Assembly (NCBI RefSeq): GCF_023701525.1
Contig: NZ_JAMQAW010000025.1
Location: forward strand, 275,735-339,734
Source of the DNA: Streptomyces albipurpureus
GTDB taxonomy: Bacteria; Actinomycetota; Actinomycetes; Streptomycetales; Streptomycetaceae
Length of the DNA stretch: 64,000 nucleotides
Direction: 5' to 3'
Shown: positions 34,304 to 43,267 of the stretch, piece by piece
Numbering within the stretch: position 1 is the stretch's first letter
How the letters are laid out: the number at the start of each line of letters is the position of its first letter
Translations under genes and position numbers: made by a program
The notes under the pieces: generated by a model
What the model saw: the letters and a program-made list of their open reading frames with translations, nothing else
The model's database searches: none
Told to the model about the DNA's origin: nothing

Positions 34304-34630
34304 TCAGGCGTCGCCGTCCCGGATGGGTCGGCCGAACTGCTCGTCGAGAACGGACAGGCGACGCCAGTACTCATCCTCATCGATCTCACCCCTGGCGAAC
34401 CGGTGGCCGAGGACGGCGATCGGCGAGTTCTCACCCCGCGCCTCCCGTCTCGGCTGGCCACCGCGGCTCTGCCAGGGCCCCCGCCCGCCGACACCGGGAT
34501 GGCGACCTGCCGTGCGCCAGACTCCCGTGCGCCGCAGGACGGTGAGGAGACCGATGATGACGGCCGCCCATATCAGTGGCATCAGCAGGATCCAGGGCCC
34601 GGGGCCCGGTCCGTAGGCCAGCGTGTTCAT
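34304..34630 (-). CDS. SHOCT-domain membrane protein
   Basis: A 108-residue protein with one TM near the N-terminus (WILLMPLIWAAVIIGLLTVL, about residues 13-32), a basic linker and a C-terminal SHOCT motif (AVLGHRFARGEIDEDEYWRRLSVLDEQ, about 72-98). SHOCT is a short oligomerisation domain common in Gram-positive membrane proteins of unknown function. Small and monocistronic; convergent with the RsbW-like gene. Confidence 0.82.
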   Translation of the reverse strand: MNTLAYGPGPGPWILLMPLIWAAVIIGLLTVLRRTGVWRTAGRHPGVGGRGPWQSRGGQPRREARGENSPIAVLGHRFARGEIDEDEYWRRLSVLDEQFGRPIRDGDA

Positions 34631-34832
34631 CGTGGTTCAACTCCTCGGTGGTGTTCTCTCTCCATCACCTTCGAGGTTGCCGCCAGCCACGGCCGAAGTC
34701 GTCATACGGCTAGCGGCAGTGGGCATACCCCCCAGGGAGTACGGGGGCGCTATGGCCCTCGGTACCCCTGCGACAGGCACTGTTGGTGATCGCGTGTCAT
34801 CTACGGCGGCGGTATCGGCCTGACTGATTCCC

Positions 34833-37178
34833 CTACCGTTGCTGCAACCAGGCCCAGTTGCGCTGGGAGGCCACCGTGTCGGGGTGGTCCGTTCCCAGCA
34901 CCCTTGCCATGTCGGGCAACAGTTGTTCGAAACCGTTCACGGCTCCGTCGATGTCTCCCGCTACCCCTTGCATGAAGTGAAGGTTGTTTCGGGTGCGCAG
35001 GGTGTCGGGGTGATCGGGTCCCAACACTCTGATCATGTCCTGCAGCAACGCGGCACTGGCCTCCGCGGAACCTGCTGGGTCTGCTGCCCGGCCCTGCCAC
35101 CAAGCCAGGTAACTGCGGGTACGTAGGGTGTCGGGGTGGTCCGCTCCCACCATCCGCAGTCGGCCGGCGAGTACCTCCGCGTAGGTGGCTGCCGCGCCGG
35201 CCGGATCTCCCGTCTGGCCCCGCCACCACGCCAGAGTGGCACGGGTCCGCAAGGTGTCCGGATGGTCCGGACCCAGCACCGCGATCATGTCCTGCAGCAG
35301 GGCGGCACTGGCCTCGGCCGCGCCTCTGTGGTCCCCGGCCCAACCCTGCCACCAGACGAGGGCCCCACAGGTGCGCAGGGTGTCCGGGTGGGTGGCTCCC
35401 AGCACCCTGGTCATGTCCTGCAGCAGGGCCGCGTAGGCGGTAGCGGCTCCCGCTCTGTCCCCTGCCGCCGCCTGCCAGCGCAGAAGGCGTCCCCGAGCGC
35501 GCAGAGTCCCGGGGTGGTCAGGTCCCCAGGCGCTGTCGGCGGTACCGAGCAGTCGGCGCCAGTAGACGATCGCATCGGCGACCTGGCCTGCTTCGCCAAG
35601 GCTCGTGCCGGTACGGAACAACACCTCATGCGCGTCGGGCCGGTAGAGGGCGTCCTCGGAGTGGCTGGTGAGCGCGTTGGTGTTGGCGCGCAAAGCTTGG
35701 GCGAGTGCGGTGTCGCGTTCGATATCGGGCCAGGCGCCCAGAATGGCGTCGGCGGCGGTGCGGGCGAGTTGGTGGTGCTGGGCGGAGCTGAGGGTGTCGA
35801 GGGTGGCGCGCTGGATGAGTTGGTGGACTCGTACGGTCTGGTGGGCGACGTCGGGGGCGTGGTCGATGAGGCTGAGCCGGTAGAGGGCCCGCAGGGCGCG
35901 CACGGCGTCCCGGGCGGAGACCGGGGCCGGCGCACCGGTGGAGCCCCGGCCGGTTCGGGTGCGGTGCTGGGCGAGGTGGGTCAGAACGGGTTCGCTGGTC
36001 AGAACGGCTTCCGGGATGCCATGGGGGTCCAGCAGAGCCACTAAATGGAGCATGGGGCGCGCCAGGCCGGGGGGACGGAGTCGGTCGGCTCGCTCAAGGG
36101 ACAGGGACCAGGCCACGGCGAGGGGTATGACCTGCTCGTCGGGCAGGACATCGGGGGCGGTGTCGGCGAGGCCGGTGGCACGGTCGGCCAGCAGCGCCCG
36201 GTAGGTCGGGATGTCGTCACCGGAGTCGATGAGGTAGGCGGCGGCCTGAGCGAGGGCCAGCGGAAGGTAGCCGAGATCCGCCGCCAGGGCGGCGAGTTGG
36301 CCGACGGAAGCGTGTCTTCCGTGGGCCGCCAGGGATGCCGTGAGGTAGGCGAGGGCTTCGGGCTCGGTGAAGAGGCCGACCTCGATCAGACGGCGACCAT
36401 CACCGGTCAGGGCGGCGTCGCGACGGCGGGTGGTGATCAGAATCCGGCCGTGTCCGCTGGCAGGCGGCCACAGACCGCGCAGGTCGTCGGGGTCGGCCAC
36501 ATCATCCAGGACGATCAGCCACCGGCAGGGCGTCGCCCCGGCCTTCGGGGTCAGCCAGGCCAGGAACGTTCGCGCGGCCCGTTCGGGATCCTCCGGGCTG
36601 ACCTGGCACAGTTCGACGGCAGCCTGCGCATATCCGCTGATCACAGAGGAGCGAGCACTCGCGGTGACCCAGACCAGGACATCCAGGCTGCCGTCGTCCC
36701 AGGCGGTACGGGCATAGTCGGCGGCGAGCTGGGTCTTGCCCACCCCGCCCGTCCCGGTCAGGACCTGGTGCGGCACGCCCAAGCCAACCGGGACCTGGCG
36801 CAGCACCACCGTGCCTCCGCCGTCCACCGCCGCCCGCAGATTCTCCGCCTCGGCGCGGTGCTGGAAGGACTGCGCGCGGGACGGAATCACGCCGACCTGG
36901 TGCGGCCAGGGGGCTGACTCGCGGAGCGCGCGCTGCACCACGGTCAACTGGTGGATATAGCCGGCGTTGGCCAGCCCACCATCAGAGGCCCTCGCCTGTC
37001 CGGTCCTGGATACCCGTACCGGGGCAGCGGGGACACCGTCGATACCTGGTGCCGGGCCGTGGTAGCCGGTCACCGCCGTGGCCTCGGATGCGGCCGTGGC
37101 GCGCCCGGTGCCGGTAACGGCCACCTCTGCGCCAGCGGCGTCCTTGGGGCTCTCTGGGTACTCTTCTGCCCTGGCCAT
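34833..37178 (-). CDS. STAND-type NTPase (NB-ARC) with kinesin-light-chain-like TPR repeats
   Basis: A 781-residue signalling NTPase. After a low-complexity start (1-70) come a short helical segment (SQGYIHQL-like NAGYIHQLTVVQRALRESAP) and the NB-ARC core: Walker A GTGGVGKT (142-149), Walker B LIVLDD (221-226), sensor GRILITTRR (244-252) and GLPL-like GYLPLALAQAAAYLI. A winged-helix region (about 390-480) precedes five 42-residue TPR repeats plus a half repeat. Such STAND proteins are switch-like sensors in antibiotic regulation or antiphage defence; no effector domain is visible at either end. AGGGGGAA lies 7 bases before the ATG. Confidence 0.88.
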   Translation of the reverse strand: MARAEEYPESPKDAAGAEVAVTGTGRATAASEATAVTGYHGPAPGIDGVPAAPVRVSRTGQARASDGGLANAGYIHQLTVVQRALRESAPWPHQVGVIPSRAQSFQHRAEAENLRAAVDGGGTVVLRQVPVGLGVPHQVLTGTGGVGKTQLAADYARTAWDDGSLDVLVWVTASARSSVISGYAQAAVELCQVSPEDPERAARTFLAWLTPKAGATPCRWLIVLDDVADPDDLRGLWPPASGHGRILITTRRRDAALTGDGRRLIEVGLFTEPEALAYLTASLAAHGRHASVGQLAALAADLGYLPLALAQAAAYLIDSGDDIPTYRALLADRATGLADTAPDVLPDEQVIPLAVAWSLSLERADRLRPPGLARPMLHLVALLDPHGIPEAVLTSEPVLTHLAQHRTRTGRGSTGAPAPVSARDAVRALRALYRLSLIDHAPDVAHQTVRVHQLIQRATLDTLSSAQHHQLARTAADAILGAWPDIERDTALAQALRANTNALTSHSEDALYRPDAHEVLFRTGTSLGEAGQVADAIVYWRRLLGTADSAWGPDHPGTLRARGRLLRWQAAAGDRAGAATAYAALLQDMTRVLGATHPDTLRTCGALVWWQGWAGDHRGAAEASAALLQDMIAVLGPDHPDTLRTRATLAWWRGQTGDPAGAAATYAEVLAGRLRMVGADHPDTLRTRSYLAWWQGRAADPAGSAEASAALLQDMIRVLGPDHPDTLRTRNNLHFMQGVAGDIDGAVNGFEQLLPDMARVLGTDHPDTVASQRNWAWLQQR
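34836..35525 (-). repeat. Five and a half tandem 42-codon TPR repeats inside the STAND gene
   Basis: Residues 552-781 are five consecutive 42-residue units, each starting with a version of GPDHPDTLRTR and ending ALLQDMIRVL, then a 20-residue half unit (GTDHPDTVASQ...). The even spacing and high DNA similarity (126-bp units) suggest recent duplication and a site where unit number could change by recombination. Confidence 0.8.
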
Positions 37179-37190
37179 GACCGTTCCCCC

Positions 37191-37541
37191 TCATCTCCCC
37201 CCTCGACCCGTCAGGCGCTCGACGCCTGCAACGGCCGATCCGCCCCGGCTCGCTCGCGCCTGCCCAGTGTGGACGGCGACGCCGCCCGTGTGGTTTCCCG
37301 ATTGCTGAAGGAGTGCCCAGACCAGGGCTGCGATATCGACGGCGGCTTGAACTGGTGCACCGGTCAGCCTGCGGTGTCCCTCGTGGGGAAGGAACCGGTA
37401 CCGCGGTTTCGTCAGGGGACCACCGGCGTGATCAGGCAGGTAGAGCCCGTTGAGCAGGCAGAAGAGGGACACCGCCGAACCGGAATCAGGATCGTGCCGC
37501 TGTCGCGCGCCTCCGTTCCCCTGCTCCCCGAGGGCCGCCAT
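37191..37541 (-). CDS. Candidate small ORF directly upstream of the STAND NTPase
   Basis: A 116-codon frame with high third-position GC. The middle reads like folded protein (SAVSLFCLLNGLYLPDHAGG, PVQAAVDIAALVWALLQQSG). It starts 10 bases after the YihY stop and ends 12 bases before the STAND start, its TGA lying just upstream of the STAND ribosome site. There is no clear ribosome site of its own. I do not recognise the family. It may be a coupled partner of the NTPase or simply an open frame in its leader. Confidence 0.4.
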   Translation of the reverse strand: MAALGEQGNGGARQRHDPDSGSAVSLFCLLNGLYLPDHAGGPLTKPRYRFLPHEGHRRLTGAPVQAAVDIAALVWALLQQSGNHTGGVAVHTGQARASRGGSAVAGVERLTGRGGR

Positions 37542-37551
37542 ACGGCTGCGC

Positions 37552-38433
37552 CTAGCGGTTTTCGTTCGGTGCCGCTGGGTCTGAGGTCAGGATTTCTCGC
37601 TCTAGCCGTCGGCGTAGGCGCTCTTCGTGGAAGAGCCGTCCGACGAGGGCACTGCCATAGACCACCACCCCGACGCCCACGAGCCAGGACTGAAGGACGA
37701 GGACGGTGCCGAAGGGTCCGTAGGTCACCGCGTTCGACGCGATCAGGGGCGAGAAGACCAGTTGGGAGAAGATCCGGAGCCCCAGCATGGCCAGCGCGGT
37801 GGCGATGGCACCGGGCAACAGGGCACGCCAGCGGACCCGTCCCCCGAGCAGTAGCCGTTGGGCGAGCCAGAAGAAGAGAAAGGTGCCCACGAGGTCGGCG
37901 AGCGCACCGCCGATCGTGCCGATGGCCGATCGAGAGGGCGCGGGGGTGGGGGTGTTGACGGAGAGCAGGAGGAAGAACACCAGCAGGGCGAGGAAGACGA
38001 TATGGCGCCACATCGTGTGCCAGCGCGCCGTGGGGAGGTCCCAGACCTTTTCGTAGCCGGTCTGGACGGCCGACCCGAAGGTCAGCCCGAAGACGGCGAG
38101 CGCGGCAAGTCCGAAGGCCGTCGTGCGTTGCAGGGCGGTCCCAGGTACACCGAAGAGCCGTTCGACCTCTTCCTGGGAGGATTCGGAGACACCGAGCGCC
38201 TGCCCGAGCCAGCGGGCGAATCCCTGGCTGCTGGCGGGGTCCGCCGCGGCGACGAGGACCAGTAGGGGGACAAGGGTGAGAAAACCCAGTGCGGCAAAGC
38301 CCATGGCGCGGTGCAGCAGTTCCATCTCCCGACCGCGGTTCCAGGCGAGGCTCAACTGCGAGGCCAGGAATCTTCGGTACAGGCGCTGGAACCGGTGCGG
38401 ATGAACGTCCGCGCTGATGGGCTCATGGGTCAT
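37552..38433 (-). CDS. YihY/virulence factor BrkB-family membrane protein
   Basis: A 293-residue protein with about six TM helices: AMGFAALGFLTLVPLLVLVAA, TAFGLAALAVFGLTFGSAVQTG, HIVFLALLVFFLLLSVNTP, ADLVGTFLFFWLAQRLLLG, PGAIATALAMLGLRIFSQLV and VLVLQSWLVGVGVVVYGSALVG. The YEKVWDL motif after TM2 is typical of the family, once thought to be RNase BN and now of uncertain function. The ATG lies at 38433. The small ORF and the STAND gene follow on the same strand. Confidence 0.9.
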   Translation of the reverse strand: MTHEPISADVHPHRFQRLYRRFLASQLSLAWNRGREMELLHRAMGFAALGFLTLVPLLVLVAAADPASSQGFARWLGQALGVSESSQEEVERLFGVPGTALQRTTAFGLAALAVFGLTFGSAVQTGYEKVWDLPTARWHTMWRHIVFLALLVFFLLLSVNTPTPAPSRSAIGTIGGALADLVGTFLFFWLAQRLLLGGRVRWRALLPGAIATALAMLGLRIFSQLVFSPLIASNAVTYGPFGTVLVLQSWLVGVGVVVYGSALVGRLFHEERLRRRLEREILTSDPAAPNENR

Positions 38434-38624
38434 GGGTCGTGGACTACCCGCTCATGGTGGGCGAAGCGCCCCCGATGCCCCCGGATGGGTGGCCTGGTCC
38501 CCGCACTGTCCAGCCGGGGACGCTTCCGGCGCGGTACGGCCGCCCCGGCGAAAAGCGGTCGGGAACAAGGCGAGGGAGCTACCCCGTCCGCGGCCCGTCG
38601 CCCGACCGCACTACACTTCCGGCT

Positions 38625-38700
38625 GGACCGTGACTGGCGCTGAGGTGGAGCACCACCGGGGAGCGGTCCCGACACTCGCGTCGATGCCGTGCGCCTGGGC
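38625..38700 (+). promoter_or_regulatory. ZTP (pfl) riboswitch upstream of folD
   Basis: The conserved pfl core is present: GTGACTGGCGC, AGGTGG, CCACCGGGGAGC and GCGCCTGGGC. Helix P1 is GGACCG (38625-38630) with CGGTCC (38664-38669), P2 is GGTGG (38644-38648) with CCACC (38653-38657), and a pseudoknot joins GGCGC (38636-38640) to GCGCC (38691-38695). ZTP/AICAR riboswitches sense 10-formyl-tetrahydrofolate shortage and often control folD. A hairpin CGCC-TGGA-GGCG (38714-38725) covers the folD Shine-Dalgarno, so translational control is likely. The rest of the 295-base gap 38434-38728 shows nothing else. Confidence 0.9.
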
Positions 38701-38728
38701 GATTGGTCGATGACGCCTGGAGGCGACC

Positions 38729-39592
38729 ATGTCCCCCACCACAACGGCCCGACTCATGGACGGCACCGGCCTCGCCCGGCGCATAGTGGAAGACGCCGCG
38801 ACACGGGCGGCGGAGATCTCCACCCGGACGGGTGCCACACCCTGCCTGGCCACCGTACTGGTCGGTGACGATCCCGCCTCGGTCACCTATGTCCGCATGA
38901 AGCGGTCCCGCAGCGCCAAGGCCGGGATCACCTCACGCCATATCGCGCTGCCGGCCACCACGAGCACCGCCGAGTTGGTGGACACACTGGGCGCGCTCTC
39001 CGATGACCCCGGAGTGCATGGCATCCTGCTCCAGCACCCCGTCGGGCCCCATATCGATGAGCGCGCTGCGTTTGAGGCCATCGCACCGCAGAAGGACGTC
39101 GACGGCGTCACCTTGAGTTCCTTCGCGGCGATGAGTTTCTCGTTGCCCGGGTTCGTGTCCTGCACACCGGGCGGCATCATGCGGCTGCTGGCCGAGTACC
39201 GGGTTGATCTCGCCGGGAAGCATGCCGTGGTGGTGGGCCGTAGCGCGATTCTCGGCAAGCCGGTGGGAATGCTGCTGCTCGCCCAGGACGCCACGGTGAC
39301 GTACTGCCACTCCCGTACGCGGAACCTTTCGGCACTCGTCCGGGAGGCGGATGTGGTGGTGGCGGCCGTGGGAAGGCCTCGGCTGGTACGGGGTGAGGAC
39401 ATCAAGCCGGGCGCGGTGGTGCTCGACGCCGGATACAACGCGGGCAATGTGGGCGATGTGGACTTCGACGCGGCCCGCACCCGTGCCGAACTGATCACTC
39501 CGGTGCCGGGTGGGGTGGGTCCGATGACCATCGCGGTGCTGCTGGCGCAGACGGTCGACGCCGCGGCTCAGCAGCTCGATTCGGGAAGTTGA
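38729..39592 (+). CDS. folD: Bifunctional methylenetetrahydrofolate dehydrogenase/methenyltetrahydrofolate cyclohydrolase
   Basis: A 287-residue FolD that oxidises 5,10-methylene-THF with NADP+ and hydrolyses 5,10-methenyl-THF to 10-formyl-THF. The family pattern ASVTYVRMKRSRSAKAGI includes the catalytic Lys; ILLQHPVG and APQKDVDGVT carry the folate-binding Gln and Asp; VVVGRSAILGKPVGMLLL is the Rossmann nucleotide site; and ITPVPGGVGPMTIAVLL ends it. Compared with usual FolD, the KxxA segment is unusually Ser-rich. GGAGG precedes the ATG. Expression is probably controlled by the ZTP riboswitch just upstream. Streptomycetes often have two FolD genes; this may be either. Confidence 0.93.
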   Translation: MSPTTTARLMDGTGLARRIVEDAATRAAEISTRTGATPCLATVLVGDDPASVTYVRMKRSRSAKAGITSRHIALPATTSTAELVDTLGALSDDPGVHGILLQHPVGPHIDERAAFEAIAPQKDVDGVTLSSFAAMSFSLPGFVSCTPGGIMRLLAEYRVDLAGKHAVVVGRSAILGKPVGMLLLAQDATVTYCHSRTRNLSALVREADVVVAAVGRPRLVRGEDIKPGAVVLDAGYNAGNVGDVDFDAARTRAELITPVPGGVGPMTIAVLLAQTVDAAAQQLDSGS

Positions 39593-39677
39593 GGCAGCGC
39601 GCCCTGCCGCGCGAGCGGGGAGGAGTCTGCCCGGGCAGCTGACCGCTGTCCCGGGCCGAGTACGCCACGAAGCCAGA

Positions 39678-40916
39678 TCAGGAGCGGCTGTGTCGGGCGC
39701 GCAGGGCGGTGAACGGTCCGCCTGCGCCAAAGGCCAGAGCCGCGAAGCGTTCCCCGATGCGGCGGTGGGTGGCGGCGTCCGGGTGGAGCTGGTCGGGCAG
39801 GGGCAGCTCAGCGAAGTCCGCCTCGCCGTAGAGGTCCCGGCCGTCGAGGTAGTACAGGTGGGGGTCGTCGGCTGCCCGCTGTTTCACAACGCGGACCAGT
39901 TCGTCTCTGATGACATTGAGCGACAACTTCCCACTGGCCAGTTCGCCGGGGTCACCCGCGGCCCGGAACTGGAGCCGTCCCGCCGCGAGCTCGCTGAAGT
40001 CCGGGACGCTGGGACCCGGGTCGTCCTCATGGATGGGGCAGAAGATGGGTGAGAGGACCAGCAACGGCGTGGTGGGGTGGCCCTCGCGCACGGTGTCGAG
40101 AAAACCGTGCACCGCTGGGGTGAAGGCGCGCAGGCGCATCAGGTCGGTGTTGACCAGGTTGATGCCGATCTTCACACTGATCGCGTCCGCGGGGGTGTCC
40201 CGCAGCGCGCGGGCGGTGAACGGATCGAGCAGGGCGCTGCCACCGAGGCCGAGGTTGATCAGCTCCATATCGCCGAGGGACGCGGCCAACGCGGGCCAGG
40301 TCGTACTGGGGCTAGCCGCGTTGGAGCCCTGGCTGATGGAACTGCCGTGGTGCAGCCACACCTTGCGGTCCCCGGTCGATACGGGCTCGATGGCGGCGTT
40401 GGTACGCAGGGCCACCAGCTGAGTGATCTCGTTGTGCGGCAGCCAGATCTCCAGTTGCTTGGCGCCGCCGGGAAGGCCGGGGAATCGGGCGGTGCCGACC
40501 GCGCCCGGCCGGGTCTCGGCGGAGCCCGTAGCCATGTCCACGGCGAGGACATTGCCGCCGGTCACACTGGTCTGCCCGAACAGGCGGCCGTCGACGAGGA
40601 GGTCGTACACACCGTCAGGACGCGGTGGGGCGCCCTGGTAGACCATTTTGGTGGGGAGCGTATCCAGTTCGACGGCGGTGGCCCGGGTGCGGAACACCAG
40701 TCGGACGCCCGACGGCTGGGCCTCCGCCATCGCCAGCTGCCCGTCGGCGCACTGTGCGCGGGCCCGGGCGGGCAGCCGGTGCGGTAGTACCCCGTGCTCG
40801 GTGCGCTCCACATCGAGCGCGCCGCGCAACAGGTCGCTGGTGATGGGGGTGGTGATCCAGTCGGTCACCCGGGCCGCCGTGGGGGCGCCGGTGGCCTCGT
40901 CTTCCTCGTCGTTCAT
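39678..40916 (-). CDS. SGNH/GDSL-type hydrolase
   Basis: About 412 residues. An N-terminal beta-rich domain (about 1-170, VRLVFRTRATAVELDTLPTK, LPHNEITQLVAL) precedes an SGNH domain: nucleophile motif WLHHGSSISQGSN (Ser), NLGLGGSALLDPFTARAL (Gly block), VKIGINLVN (Asn block) and the terminal DQLHPDAATHRRIGERF (Asp/His). Probably an esterase or acylhydrolase with an unknown sugar ester or lipid substrate. No signal peptide is visible. ATG 40916 is preferred. It is convergent with folD. Confidence 0.85.
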   Translation of the reverse strand: MNDEEDEATGAPTAARVTDWITTPITSDLLRGALDVERTEHGVLPHRLPARARAQCADGQLAMAEAQPSGVRLVFRTRATAVELDTLPTKMVYQGAPPRPDGVYDLLVDGRLFGQTSVTGGNVLAVDMATGSAETRPGAVGTARFPGLPGGAKQLEIWLPHNEITQLVALRTNAAIEPVSTGDRKVWLHHGSSISQGSNAASPSTTWPALAASLGDMELINLGLGGSALLDPFTARALRDTPADAISVKIGINLVNTDLMRLRAFTPAVHGFLDTVREGHPTTPLLVLSPIFCPIHEDDPGPSVPDFSELAAGRLQFRAAGDPGELASGKLSLNVIRDELVRVVKQRAADDPHLYYLDGRDLYGEADFAELPLPDQLHPDAATHRRIGERFAALAFGAGGPFTALRARHSRS

Positions 40917-41208
40917 GGTGACATCCTGCCGCCGGCGGTGTGATCCGCCCAATCGGTCCTCCCTGCCTACCTGGTCGTCGGCGGCGAGAACGCCAGGTGT
41001 CCAACGGGATCAGCCACTGGCTCGGCGCTGGCGCGGGGCGATCTGGAGCGGCTGCGCCGGGCCCTGGGCACCGAACCGGATATCGGCCCGATCGGGCCTG
41101 CCGTTCCTGCCCCATCACCGGGGAGGCGGGGCCAGCGCCTGGGCCCCCCGCGGACCGAGGAGGTACGCATCGCCGTAGACCAGGATGCTCCCCGGGGCAA
41201 TGGTGGCT

Positions 41209-41283
41209 CAGTCCGATCCGGGTACGGCGCGGAACCGGTCCAGGGACGGCGCAGTCCGATCCGGATACGGCGCGGAACCGGTC
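41209..41283. repeat. Two 32-bp direct repeats upstream of the SGNH gene
   Basis: CAGTCCGATCCGGGTACGGC and its remaining 12 bases (41209-41240) recur at 41252-41283 with a single G/A difference, 43 bp apart. They lie between the ROK stop (41326) and the SGNH start, in a 409-base gap (40917-41325). A third fragment TCCGGATAC follows. Nothing else clear is present there. They may be operators or a small duplication. Confidence 0.7.
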
Positions 41284-41325
41284 CGGATACACAGGAGCCG
41301 GAAGGACGTCGGACCAACGACGTCG

Positions 41326-42540
41326 TCAGGCCAGGGCGCCGAGCGGGTCGTCCAGTACCGGCTGCCAGGCGAGCTCCGCCGCGCCCACCAGGGTGTTGTG
41401 CTCCAGCGTGCAGGCGAGAATCGGTACGCCACCGCTGCGCCCCCAGAGACTGCGGTCGGCGACCACGGCACGCAGCCGATCCGGGTCGGCGGCGAGCAGT
41501 TCGCGATGCAGACCGCCCAGAATGATGCGGTCGGGGTTGAGGATGTTGACCAGGCTGGCGAGGCCGAGGCCGAGCCGGTCGATAAGAGCCTCGGCAGCGG
41601 CTCTGACCGCGGGGTCGTCGTACTCGTACCGCAGCATTTCCGCGGTCTGATGGAGCAGCCCGACTTCCGGCCCCGGGGCGCGGCCCGCCGCGCTGAGAAA
41701 GGCCATCGGGTCGGTTTCGACGTCCAGGCAACCGCGGCTGCCGCAGTGGCAGGGGCGGCCCTCGAAGTTGACGGGAAGGTGGCCCACTTCCAGGGCAAGA
41801 CCCGAACTACCCGTATGGAGTCGGCCTTCGAGGACGAGCGCCCCACCGGCACCGCGGTGTCCCGTGGCGACACAGAGCAAATGTTGGGCTCCACGGCCCG
41901 CGCCGTGCCGATGCTCGGCCAGAGCGGTGAGATTGATGTCGTTGGCGGTGAAGGCAGGGCCGGTGATGCCGGCGGCACGCACCTGCTCGGCGAAGATATC
42001 GCGCACGGGCGCTCCCGCGGGCCAAGCGATGTGCAAGGGGTTGAGGGCGGTGCCTTCGGGCTCCGCGACGGCGGACGGCACCGCGAGGCCGGCGCCGACA
42101 CACCGTCTGCCACTCTCGCGCCGTAGGGCTTCGCCCGCTTCGACCACCGCACCGAGGACGTGCGCGGGATCGGAGGAGACGGTGAGACAACCAGGTGCGG
42201 TGGCAACGATACGGCCGCCGAGTCCCACCAGAGCGGCCCGGAAGCCATCGGCGTGCACCTGAGCGGCGAGAACGACCGGCCCTGAGTCATCGACTGAGAG
42301 CCGATGGGACGGCCTGCCCTGCGAGCCGGCTGCCGCGGCCGGCCTGGAGTCGACACGGATCAGTCCCAAGGCTTCCAACTCGGCGGCTACGGCGCCCGCC
42401 GTGGCGCGGGTGACACCGAGTTCGGCGGTGAGGACGGACCGGGTGGGCGCACGGCCCGTATGAACCAATTCCAGGGCGGGGCCGAGCGCGCTGCGGCCCC
42501 GTTCAAGCTTTGTCCTGGCGCTCGTCACCTTGCCGTTCAT
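41326..42540 (-). CDS. ROK-family transcriptional regulator
   Basis: A 404-residue repressor-type protein. A MarR-like winged HTH at residues 20-65 (HTGRAPTRSVLTAELGVT) is followed by a sugar-kinase-like ROK domain: DDSGPVVLAAQVHADGFRAAL, ALEVGHLPVNFEGRPCHCGSRGCLD (the ROK zinc-binding CxCGxxGC), and LGLASLVNILNPDRIILGG. It probably senses a sugar. Its divergent neighbour is a decayed MFS transporter, a frequent ROK target, so its original regulon may have been lost. The ATG lies at 42540. Confidence 0.9.
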   Translation of the reverse strand: MNGKVTSARTKLERGRSALGPALELVHTGRAPTRSVLTAELGVTRATAGAVAAELEALGLIRVDSRPAAAAGSQGRPSHRLSVDDSGPVVLAAQVHADGFRAALVGLGGRIVATAPGCLTVSSDPAHVLGAVVEAGEALRRESGRRCVGAGLAVPSAVAEPEGTALNPLHIAWPAGAPVRDIFAEQVRAAGITGPAFTANDINLTALAEHRHGAGRGAQHLLCVATGHRGAGGALVLEGRLHTGSSGLALEVGHLPVNFEGRPCHCGSRGCLDVETDPMAFLSAAGRAPGPEVGLLHQTAEMLRYEYDDPAVRAAAEALIDRLGLGLASLVNILNPDRIILGGLHRELLAADPDRLRAVVADRSLWGRSGGVPILACTLEHNTLVGAAELAWQPVLDDPLGALA

Positions 42541-43267
42541 GGGGGCGAGTCTCCCATGGTCCGGAGGTTGTGCAGCCGTCTTGTCCGGATCGCGCCCCTA
42601 CCCCTGCACACGCTTTATGCAGCAATGAAACAAACTAGGGTCGGCCGTCCCGGGGGAATCCCACGGACGCGCCGCGACTTCGTATCCGGCCCGCCTGCGC
42701 ACGGCTCTGACCGTGTTCTTCGGCCTGGATGGCTGTCTCTTCGCCGACTGGGTCGTTCGCATCCCGGCGGTCAAGGAGCAGACCGGGGCATCGGCAAGCG
42801 CCTTGGGGCTCGCCCTCCCGGGGGTGTCCATCGGCGGAATCGTGGCGATGACACTCACCGGACGGCTCCTGCGCCGCTTTGGCAATGCTCCCGTGGTCGT
42901 GACCGGCTCCGCACTGCCCTCCTTGAGCATCGCCCTCCCTCCGTTGACTCATTCAGCGCTCCCCTTGGGCCTCGTCCTGGTGCTGTTCGGTGCTCCCCAC
43001 GGATGGCCCCCCAGGGCGCGCTCCTCTGCCTGTGGAGCATGGCCGACTACAGGCCAGGCGCCGCGCCCTCCGGCGGCTCCGACCGGCACCCGTTCGGCGG
43101 GCTGACCGATGCGGCACACCTGCTCGACCCCGGCACATCCCCTGATCCCGGGTCTGGCCGGCATGCCTCACAGGCCACCGCCCTTGGTGAGAAGCTGCCG
43201 CGCTTCCGCGTGATCGCCCGGGTCCGCCGCGCCGAGAGCTTGACGAAGCAATCCGGCCGATGGATCT

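Noticed and set aside
33977-34789. 270-codon plus-strand frame across the SHOCT gene
   Set aside because: Opposite a protein with clear TM and SHOCT motif; the frame has no ribosome site.
36951-37958. 335-codon plus-strand frame through the start of the STAND gene and YihY
   Set aside because: Opposite to real genes; the product is Arg/Gly-rich and has no motif.
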